From Acidobacteriaceae bacterium (GTDB lineage Bacteria; Acidobacteriota; Terriglobia; Terriglobales; Acidobacteriaceae), in the NCBI GenBank assembly GCA_030040395.1, contig JASHTU010000026.1:1-7333 (forward strand): a stretch of DNA of 7,333 nt. Reading direction: 5' to 3'. Within the stretch, counting starts at the first letter, position 1. The number at the start of each line of letters is the position of its first letter. The translations under genes and the position numbers were made by a program. Below are positions 1 through 5,361 of the stretch, piece by piece. The notes beneath the pieces were generated by a model that had not been told where the DNA came from, ran no database searches, and saw only the letters and a list, made by a program, of their open reading frames with translations.

Positions 1-189
1 GCGTGGCTCAAATTCGAGCTAGCTTGGCTCTTTGCCGGCCTCGAATGGTTTGCGCTCCGGGCGGCCCGGCATCCTGGCGCGGGCATTCCCGCGGCGTTTA
101 TGCCCTTTGCGCTGGTGTGCATCTTTGCCGCCGTTGCCTGGTACGTCGCGGCCATGTTCCGTGTGTCCCGTCCTGCGAAGCCCACCTGA
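1..189 (+). CDS. C-terminal fragment of an unidentified membrane protein
   Basis: The first frame is open from the window edge to a TGA at 187-189, giving 62 codons whose start lies outside the window. The visible tail is rich in Trp, Phe, Leu and Ala. It has one clear hydrophobic stretch at about fragment residues 34-53 (starting FMPFALVCIF), then a short polar end (RVSRPAKPT), which suggests a final membrane helix and a cytoplasmic tail. A second, more amphipathic segment (residues 5-20, with WLFAGLEWF) precedes it. No family motif is visible, so no function is assigned. It ends 79 bp before the XRE gene on the same strand, but a better promoter candidate lies between them, so co-transcription is uncertain. 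Confidence 0.6.
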   Translation, partial: AWLKFELAWLFAGLEWFALRAARHPGAGIPAAFMPFALVCIFAAVAWYVAAMFRVSRPAKPT

Positions 190-218
190 AAAAAGAGCCG
201 AAAAAGTGGAAAGCTGGC

Positions 219-247
219 TTGACATTAACTTGGAATCGCAGTACCTT
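219..247 (+). promoter_or_regulatory. Candidate sigma-70 promoter for the XRE/membrane-protein pair
   Basis: A perfect TTGACA (219-224) lies in the gap before the XRE gene. With a 17-bp spacer the -10 hexamer would be TACCTT (242-247), which is a poor match (3/6). The downstream leader would be only about 15 nt, with the Shine-Dalgarno GGAAAG (253-258) at its 5' end. The strong -35, weak -10 and an overlapping dyad fit a regulated promoter. That reading is inference. Confidence 0.4.
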
Positions 248-261
248 GATATGGAAAGTTA
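242..261. promoter_or_regulatory. Imperfect dyad, possible operator for the XRE regulator
   Basis: TACCTTGATATGGAAAGTTA is an imperfect inverted repeat of form TAnCTT-nnn-A|T-nnn-AAGnTA, with six of ten positions pairing symmetrically. It covers the candidate -10 and the Shine-Dalgarno of the XRE gene, where a bound repressor would block transcription. Autorepression is common for small XRE regulators, but binding here is inferred only from position and symmetry. Confidence 0.35.
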
Positions 262-268
262 GCTTTAC

Positions 269-514
269 ATGGCATGGATCATTGCAAATCGAGTGAAAGA
301 GCTGCGCACACTTCGGGGGTGGACCCAGGAGCAGCTAGCCCATGCCGTTGGCGTGTCGCGTCAGAGCATCAACTCCATCGAACGGGGCCGCTATGTGCCG
401 AGCCTGGAGCTGGCGCTGATGTTCGCCAGGGTGTTTTCCTGTTCCACCGACAAAATCTTTCAACTGGAGATCAGCCATGGGTCATCCTCTGAGCAAGGCG
501 CCTTACTTCGGTAA
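269..514 (+). CDS. Small XRE-family helix-turn-helix transcriptional regulator
   Basis: This 81-residue protein is essentially a single XRE/Cro-type DNA-binding domain. It opens with NRVKELRTLRGWTQEQLA (residues 8-24), has the recognition segment VGVSRQSINSIERGRYVPS (27-45), and ends its fold with LELALMFARVFSCSTDKIFQLE (46-67). It closely resembles the 65-80 residue regulators found in bacteria and archaea next to small membrane proteins. The ATG at 269 has GGAAAG at 253-258, 10 nt upstream. Residues beyond about 68 (ISHGSSSEQGALLR) are encoded where the next gene has already begun, so the usual domain end has been extended through the overlap. The following membrane-protein gene is its likely operon partner. 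Target genes are unknown; autoregulation through the dyad at 242-261 is plausible. Confidence 0.9.
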   Translation: MAWIIANRVKELRTLRGWTQEQLAHAVGVSRQSINSIERGRYVPSLELALMFARVFSCSTDKIFQLEISHGSSSEQGALLR

Positions 515-713
515 GTTTGTCGACGAACGATTTCTCGAGCATCGCCGGCGCTCGACGAGCCTGGCCGGCATCCTGGGCGCGCTGGTCGCCGTGGCGCTCT
601 TCGAATATCGCTTCCTTCACGACCACTTGGTCCAGTGGGACTTGCTCGCGGTTTTACTCACGATGGTCGCGGTCAAGATGGGGATGATGGTGTGGTTTAG
701 GTTCAACGGCTGA
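477..713 (+). CDS. Small two-helix membrane protein coupled to the XRE regulator
   Basis: This 78-residue protein has a charged N-terminus (FVDERFLEHRRRS, residues 14-26), a first hydrophobic helix at about 27-44 (SLAGILGALVAVALFEY) and a second at about 54-74 (WDLLAVLLTMVAVKMGMMVW). Only a few residues follow, so both ends probably face the cytoplasm. The ATG at 477 has a clear GGAGA (466-470) 6 nt upstream, which lies inside the XRE gene. The 38-nt out-of-frame overlap suggests translational coupling. Architecture and position resemble the small membrane proteins (often annotated DUF2178-like or hypothetical) that accompany short XRE regulators, but I cannot assign the family from motifs. 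It may sense the membrane or tether the regulator; that is conjecture. Confidence 0.75.
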   Translation: MGHPLSKAPYFGKFVDERFLEHRRRSTSLAGILGALVAVALFEYRFLHDHLVQWDLLAVLLTMVAVKMGMMVWFRFNG

Positions 714-714
714 A

Positions 715-758
715 CCCGGCGCGCGAGAACGCACAAGTTGCCGGGCGCCACAAGGCGC
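715..758. terminator. Hairpins between convergent genes, weak terminator candidate
   Basis: The 74-bp gap between the stop at 713 and the permease stop at 788 contains two GC-rich inverted repeats. CCCGGC (715-720) can pair with GCCGGG (740-745) across a 19-nt loop, and GCGCC (745-749) pairs perfectly with GGCGC (754-758) across ACAA. They share a base, so they compete. Neither is followed by a T-run on either strand, so a classical Rho-independent terminator is not supported. The convergent position is the main argument for a termination role. Confidence 0.22.
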
Positions 759-787
759 GATGTCTTGCAATCGGCGGAGCGGCAGGC

Positions 788-2035
788 TCAGCTATAGCGA
801 AGCCAGCGGAAGAGCTCGGGGATGGTGGCGCGCTTGCCATACATGAGAATACCGATACGGTAGAGGCGCGAGGAGAACCAGAGCGTGCCCCAGATGCTGA
901 CGATGAGGAGCGCGATGGAGACGGCGAACTGCCATGCGGGCGGGGTTTCCGAGGCCATGCGCAGAAACATGCAGATGGGCGCAGTAGGCGGAAACAGCGA
1001 GGAGGCCACGGACCAGAAAGAGTTCGAGTCATTCACGATGAGGATAATGAGGGCGAAGCTGAGCCAGGTGGGCGCGGCCGCCAGAGGCATATACATCTGC
1101 AGTTCCTGCTCGGTTTCGCAGGTGGCGGCGAGGCCGGCGAAGAGCGAGCTATAGAGCAGATAGCCCAGAACGAAGTAGACGGGGAAGAGCAAGCCTTCGA
1201 ACCAGGAGAAGTGAAGCGAGAACTGGCCGGTAAGCATGGCCGTCGCAAAGGGCGAGCCTACGATGGCCACCGCGGCCGCGAGCCAGATGGCGATTTGCGT
1301 AAGACCCACAGCGCCCACGCCGATGAGCTTGCCGGCCAGCATCTCGGTAGGCTTGACGGTGGCGAGCATCACCTCGAAGATGCGCGACGTTTTTTCCTGG
1401 ATGATCGAGCGGGCCACGTTCATGCCATAGATCATGGTGGTGAGCGAAAGCAGGAACGCCATCGCGTAGCCCTTCCAAAAAGAAGCTTCGGCGTTGCTTT
1501 TGACGACGGTTCCGTTTTTTCTCACCTGGTAGGTCTCGATCGAGACGCCGTTGACGATGGCGCCGGCTTGGGCGGAATCGAGACCGGCCCCGGTTAGCCG
1601 CGCTTCCATCAGACCGTTGTTGACGGCGTTGTCGAGATGCGAGGCGGTGATGAAGTCGCCGGCCGAGTTCGAGATATAGGCGGCGATGGGTTTGCTGTCG
1701 GCCGGGGCGGCGATCCACAGCACGCCGTCGATGGTTTTGGCCCGAATCTCGTTGATGAGCGCAGCGCGCATTTCGGGCGGGCAGGGCGCCACGACTGCAA
1801 TCGCGGCGTCATGCCTTCTGCCGATCAAGAGCTGATCGCGCACCTGACCAGCGAGCACAGGATTGGGCGAGGCGACAACGAGATGCTTGTGCATGCCGAG
1901 GCCGAGCGAGGAAGCGTACGCGATGGCGACGATGATGACGAAGAGTGACGGCAGGCCGATGGTGGAAAGGCGGAAGGCGCGGCCCCGAATCTGCTCCAGG
2001 TATTCGCGGCGCGCCACCAGCAGCAGGTTACGCAT
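788..2035 (-). CDS. ABC-2 type (NatB-like) exporter permease
   Basis: This 415-residue membrane subunit is probably the channel for the ATPase encoded just upstream. It has one N-terminal helix (about 24-46), a large extracytoplasmic domain (about 50-185), and a cluster of five helices (about 187-209, 238-260, 281-303, 316-335, 369-388). This is the usual plan of the NatB/YhaP-type ABC-2 family. Family hallmarks visible are the loop EKTSRIFEVMLATVKP (214-229), followed by GKLIGV, then SSLFPPTAPICMFLRMA (345-361), and the C-terminal RLYRIGILMYGKR (390-402). The ATG at 2035 is chosen because GGAGGAGA (2041-2048) precedes it at good spacing. The upstream in-frame extension would add 39 low-complexity residues and lies antiparallel-free within the ATPase gene, in another frame. 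It overlaps the ATPase stop by 8 nt (ATGCGTAA), implying coupled translation. The substrate cannot be read from sequence; sodium, peptide or drug export are all known for relatives. Confidence 0.9.
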   Translation of the reverse strand: MRNLLLVARREYLEQIRGRAFRLSTIGLPSLFVIIVAIAYASSLGLGMHKHLVVASPNPVLAGQVRDQLLIGRRHDAAIAVVAPCPPEMRAALINEIRAKTIDGVLWIAAPADSKPIAAYISNSAGDFITASHLDNAVNNGLMEARLTGAGLDSAQAGAIVNGVSIETYQVRKNGTVVKSNAEASFWKGYAMAFLLSLTTMIYGMNVARSIIQEKTSRIFEVMLATVKPTEMLAGKLIGVGAVGLTQIAIWLAAAVAIVGSPFATAMLTGQFSLHFSWFEGLLFPVYFVLGYLLYSSLFAGLAATCETEQELQMYMPLAAAPTWLSFALIILIVNDSNSFWSVASSLFPPTAPICMFLRMASETPPAWQFAVSIALLIVSIWGTLWFSSRLYRIGILMYGKRATIPELFRWLRYS

Positions 2036-2930
2036 AAGCTTCTCCTCCCACGGTGCGGATGAAGATCTCTTCGAGCGAGGGCTCGACGAGTTCGAACCGG
2101 TAGATGGTGGCCACGGAAGAGGCCTCGCGGAGGAGTTTTTGCGCGTCGCCATGAGGCTTGAGCCGGATTTCGGCGTGGCCGGAGAAGTTCTTCGCCTCGG
2201 CGACCTGGTCGCTGGTGAGAAAAGCGGGGTTGCCCTCGAATTCCACGATCACGTGGTCGCGTTCGTAGCGGTTCTTGATCTCGCGCATGCGGCCGGAGAG
2301 AACCGCTTCGCCGTTGTGGATGAGGCAGATCGAGTCGCAGAGTTTCTCCACCTGGTCCATGCGATGCGTGGAGAAGAGAATGGCGCGCCCTTTGTCTTTG
2401 AGTTCGAGAAGGCTGCGTTCCAGAAGCACGGCGTTGATTGGGTCGAGGCCGCTGAACGGCTCGTCCATGACGATGAGGCCGGGATCGTGAAGGATGGAGC
2501 CGATAAACTGGATCTTTTGCTGCATGCCCTTGGAGAGCTCTTCGGTTTTTTTGTCCAGCGCATCGGCAATTTCGAGCCGATTGGACCAGTCCACCGAGCG
2601 CTTGCGGGCTTCTTCGGCATGCAAGCCGTGCAACTGGCCGAGGAAGATAAGCTGCTCGAGCACCTTCATTTTCTTGTACAGGCCGCGCTCCTCGGGCAGA
2701 TAGCCGACGCGGTCCAGACTGCGCCGCTCGAAGGGCTTGTCGAAGAGTTTCACCTGGCCGGAGTCGGGCATGGTGATCCCCATCATCATTCGGATGGAGC
2801 TGGTTTTGCCCGCTCCGTTCGGTCCCAGCAGGCCGAACATCTGGCCCGCGTCAATGGAGAGGCTGAGGCGGTCGACGGCAAGCTTTCTCTCGTAGGCTTT
2901 GGTGACCGCCACGAGTTCGACGACTGGCAT
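2028..2930 (-). CDS. ABC transporter ATP-binding protein (NatA/YhaQ-like)
   Basis: This 300-residue nucleotide-binding subunit powers the adjacent permease from the cytoplasmic face. All ATPase motifs are intact: Walker A GPNGAGKT (36-43), the Q-loop region GYLPEERGLY (76-85), signature LSKGMQQK (132-139), Walker B LIVMDEP (152-158) followed by a GLDP D-loop, and the switch histidine in STHRM (H189). The Q-loop carries the LPEERGLY form common in this subfamily in place of a plain glutamine. Residues beyond about 220 form the C-terminal accessory domain typical of these exporters (DUF4162-like), ending with VEPSLEEIFIRTVG. The ATG at 2930 has AGGAGA (2935-2940) 4 nt upstream. The gene ends in the 8-nt overlap with the permease start. 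No convincing promoter is visible in the 240-bp gap upstream. Confidence 0.95.
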   Translation of the reverse strand: MPVVELVAVTKAYERKLAVDRLSLSIDAGQMFGLLGPNGAGKTSSIRMMMGITMPDSGQVKLFDKPFERRSLDRVGYLPEERGLYKKMKVLEQLIFLGQLHGLHAEEARKRSVDWSNRLEIADALDKKTEELSKGMQQKIQFIGSILHDPGLIVMDEPFSGLDPINAVLLERSLLELKDKGRAILFSTHRMDQVEKLCDSICLIHNGEAVLSGRMREIKNRYERDHVIVEFEGNPAFLTSDQVAEAKNFSGHAEIRLKPHGDAQKLLREASSVATIYRFELVEPSLEEIFIRTVGGEAYA

Positions 2931-3051
2931 GGATTCTCCTGCCGCACAGGTAGGTAGGTTGGCTTCCGGGGGAAGTGGAGAACGCCTGTAAGCAGTTTAG
3001 CAAAGGCAGGTTGCCTCACTCCGGGGTGATTGCCATTCCTCGCCGGTGAGG
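2931..3051. other. Non-coding leader region upstream of the ABC operon
   Basis: Apart from the Shine-Dalgarno of the ATPase gene (2935-2940), this 121-bp stretch shows no gene. I found no -35/-10 pair on the minus strand good enough to call, although the promoter of the ABC operon must lie here, in the adjacent 8-bp repeat tract, or further upstream if it is co-transcribed with the M1-like gene. Confidence 0.4.
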
Positions 3052-3131
3052 GAACGAGAGAACAATAGAACAAGGAAACGAAGAAACGAGGGAACGAGGG
3101 AACAAGGGAATAAGGGATTAAGGGAACAAAC
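3052..3131. repeat. Degenerate 8-bp tandem repeat, ten units
   Basis: Ten consecutive 8-bp units fit the consensus GAAC(A/G)AGG on the + strand without any indel. In order they are gaacgaga, gaacaata, gaacaagg, aaacgaag, aaacgagg, gaacgagg, gaacaagg, gaataagg, gattaagg, gaacaaac. The tract is purine-rich on + and reads as CCTyGTTC units on the minus strand, which is the transcribed sense here. It starts 39 bp after the stop of the M1-like gene and ends 121 bp before the ATPase start. The sequence is far poorer in GC than its surroundings. The units differ by substitutions only, so the array looks old rather than freshly expanded. Confidence 0.85.
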
Positions 3132-3170
3132 ACGCTGGTAATCGCCAGGCCGGGGAGGGGTGCAACCCAC

Positions 3171-5219
3171 TCACTCTCCGCTCGGCAGCGAGTAGGGCTT
3201 CTGCAGATATGCCCGCGCCTGGTTTACCGCCCCCTGCGTATTGTCATTGGTCTGGATCGCCAGCCGGTACTCGTTCACCGCCCGGTCCCGTTGCCCGGTC
3301 ACGTCGAAAATCATCCCAATCTCGATGTGGCTCCAGGCCTCCGTCCACGGCGGATTGTCGTCGCCTCGCAGCGCGTCGCGGAACGCGTTGACGCTGGCCT
3401 GGTAGTTGCGCTGGCTGAACAGCACCTCGCCAATGCGATAGCTGGCGAGCGAGCTCTCCGGGTTCACCTTTAGGGCGTTCTGGTATTCGACCAAGGCGCT
3501 CACCAAGTCGCCCTGCGCCACCAGTTGCTGTCCCTTCAGGATGTCGATCCGCACCTCGAGGTCCGGCGTGCTCTTCAGCACCCAGTCCTGCGGATCGATG
3601 CTGATCTGCCGCGGCCGCCCAAAGGTGTCCACCACATATTGGGAATTGGTGCCCACCACGTCCACCCGCTGGTTCACGGTCTTGCCGTCGGTTTCGATCC
3701 GCAGATCCACAGGCATATTGAAGAGGTCCAGATCCTGGTCGATCTCCCCGATGGTGCGGAAGCCCTTATTGTTCCCCAGCCGGTAAACGGCGTATTTATC
3801 AGTAAATTGCGGCGCTCCGGTGCCGTCGATCCACTGCGCAAAGAAGGGCGTAACCTGCTCCTGGCTCTGCTGTTCCGCCACCTTCTCGAAGTCCGCGGTG
3901 CTGATGGGCTTATCCGTGTATTGGCTCAGCGCCCCCTTGAGCGTGGCCAGGAACATCTTGTCGCCCAGTTCCCAGCGCAGCATGTGAAACACCATGGCTC
4001 CCTTTTCCAGTGTCATCGACTGGAACTGCGGCGAAAACGGGTCAAGCCGCGCTACGCTGGAAAGCGGTATGGTGTCGTAGGCCAAAGCCCCGGCTTGCAC
4101 GTCATCGAGCGCGGCGCGCATGGCGCTGGCCCCCTCCTGGTTCTCCAGGTACATTAGCTCGCCATACCGGGCCATGCCGTTGATGATCCAGGCGTCATTG
4201 AGGGTGCGCGGACTCACCTCGCATCCCCACCACTGGTGCGCCATGGTGTTGGCCAGCAACCGGATGCCCGATTTATCCCCCACCCGTGAGCCGGGAATCG
4301 CCGCCAGTTCCGGCGCCCACACCGCCGGCAACGTGTCGTCGGGCAGTTCCACCACGTTTAAGTGATTACTCTCCAGCTCGCCAAAGTCCTCGGTGAAGAA
4401 GTCATATTCGCTGGACGCCGTCTGCGCCAACTCATTCGCCGCTCGTTGATGGCTGACGGTCAGATACACCTTCACATTGCCCGAGCCGGCAGAAACCGGG
4501 TCCACATACCTGCCTGCGATCACCGTCCCCGGAAATCCCGGCTTCGTCCAGTTAAAGGCATACTCCTGGCCCGGCTTGCCGTCCGCGAGCGTCACCGCCT
4601 GCGGCGTCCCCGTGCTGCCGCTGGCGAAAACCCGTATCCCCTGGGGCACGCGAATGTGCATCTCCGCCGTGAATCGATCGGTCATGTAACCCGTCATCGG
4701 AAACCAGCGCGACGGGTAAAGCAGATAACTGATTGGATCCTCGATGGCGGCCAACTTGAGCCCTTGCACCGGACCATCCTCGTTGCCGGTGATGATGCCC
4801 GAATACTCGAAGGTCCAGTGGTCGGTTTGGCCCGGAGTAAAGGGAGTGTTGGTGGTCACCCGGATTGAGCCGTCCGCCATCCGCTCCCCGTCCAGCTTTT
4901 TGCCGTTCTCGTCGGTAATATCGGTCAACTTCAGAGCCGGATGAAAGCCAAAGGTGACCACATCCAGGTTCGCCGGCGCGGTAAAAGCCACCACCGTCTT
5001 CGCCGTCAGGGTATGCGTCGACGGATCCAGCTCGGCGTTGATTACGTAACCCGTGATGTTCAGCCCGGGGCGCTCGAATCCCTGCGCGAAAAGCGGAACC
5101 TCCGTCAACCCCGCCGTCAAGCTCAGGGCGAGGCCCGTCGCCACGGTCACCGCCGCTAACCCCAGCACGCCCCGCAAGCGAGCCGGTCCACATCGCAAAT
5201 TCCTTACATGTGTCCGCAT
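3171..5219 (-). CDS. Secreted M1 aminopeptidase-like protein with C-terminal TPRs, catalytic residues absent
   Basis: Family M1 fold with probable loss of activity. Residue numbers count from an in-frame GTG at 5300; the preferred ATG at 5219 is residue 28 (682 aa). That start has GGGAAG (5229-5234) 9 nt upstream and gives a normal signal peptide: basic n-region, hydrophobic 44-64, likely cleavage after LFA (about 72). The GTG at 5300 has no Shine-Dalgarno; ATGs at 5276 and 5228 are alternatives. An N-terminal beta-rich region (about 75-310) precedes the M1 core. HQWWG (355-359), NDAW (368-371) and LEKGAMVFHML (431-441) align it to M1 enzymes. However, HExxH reads NTMAH (351-355), the Glu ligand 18 residues later is N374, the YEKG tyrosine is L431, and no GxMEN is seen before it. 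About three TPR-like helical pairs end the protein (590-700). It lies downstream of lpxB on the same strand. A binding or scaffold role outside the cytoplasm is inference. Confidence 0.88.
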   Translation of the reverse strand: MRTHVRNLRCGPARLRGVLGLAAVTVATGLALSLTAGLTEVPLFAQGFERPGLNITGYVINAELDPSTHTLTAKTVVAFTAPANLDVVTFGFHPALKLTDITDENGKKLDGERMADGSIRVTTNTPFTPGQTDHWTFEYSGIITGNEDGPVQGLKLAAIEDPISYLLYPSRWFPMTGYMTDRFTAEMHIRVPQGIRVFASGSTGTPQAVTLADGKPGQEYAFNWTKPGFPGTVIAGRYVDPVSAGSGNVKVYLTVSHQRAANELAQTASSEYDFFTEDFGELESNHLNVVELPDDTLPAVWAPELAAIPGSRVGDKSGIRLLANTMAHQWWGCEVSPRTLNDAWIINGMARYGELMYLENQEGASAMRAALDDVQAGALAYDTIPLSSVARLDPFSPQFQSMTLEKGAMVFHMLRWELGDKMFLATLKGALSQYTDKPISTADFEKVAEQQSQEQVTPFFAQWIDGTGAPQFTDKYAVYRLGNNKGFRTIGEIDQDLDLFNMPVDLRIETDGKTVNQRVDVVGTNSQYVVDTFGRPRQISIDPQDWVLKSTPDLEVRIDILKGQQLVAQGDLVSALVEYQNALKVNPESSLASYRIGEVLFSQRNYQASVNAFRDALRGDDNPPWTEAWSHIEIGMIFDVTGQRDRAVNEYRLAIQTNDNTQGAVNQARAYLQKPYSLPSGE

Positions 5220-5361
5220 AACTGTCATCTTCCCATCGCCGCCGTTGGTAAGACCCTTGTCTGGGGTGGTTTCCATGCTCTGGAAATTCGATTCTGTCAC
5301 GATCTGGCAAGCCCGTCTGGTCTTTCCGCTACCGGGTCAACCCGAACTCGTCGCGCCTCAG

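Noticed and set aside
3..296. Small + strand frames overlapping the first fragment and the XRE gene
   Set aside because: They translate to Arg/Cys/Pro-rich sequence with no hydrophobic or domain pattern, whereas the first frame and the 269-514 frame give a coherent membrane tail and a recognisable helix-turn-helix.
2036..2152. An N-terminal extension of the ABC permease up to 2152
   Set aside because: The added 39 residues are Ser/Pro/Arg-rich and are the out-of-frame reading of the ATPase 3' end. The ATG at 2035 has an excellent ribosome site and begins with the family-typical MRNLLLVARREYLEQI.
1863..2957. A 364-codon + strand open frame across the ABC ATPase gene
   Set aside because: It lies antisense to an ATPase with complete Walker, signature and H-loop motifs, and its own translation is low in recognisable motifs. 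Long antisense frames are expected in GC-rich DNA.
3052..3131. The repeat array as a CRISPR
   Set aside because: Units are 8 bp, directly abutting and degenerate, with no spacers and no cas genes in the window.
2786..3133. A 115-codon minus-strand frame beginning in the 8-bp repeat
   Set aside because: Its N-terminus is only the translation of the CCTyGTTC repeat (VPLIPYSLVPSF...), and the rest runs out of frame into the ATPase gene. No ribosome site or family resemblance is visible.
3171..5300. The M1-like gene as a pseudogene
   Set aside because: The missing residues are substitutions in an intact frame with a plausible signal peptide, ribosome site and full-length C-terminal module. There is no stop or frameshift, so inactivity of the enzyme does not mean a broken gene.
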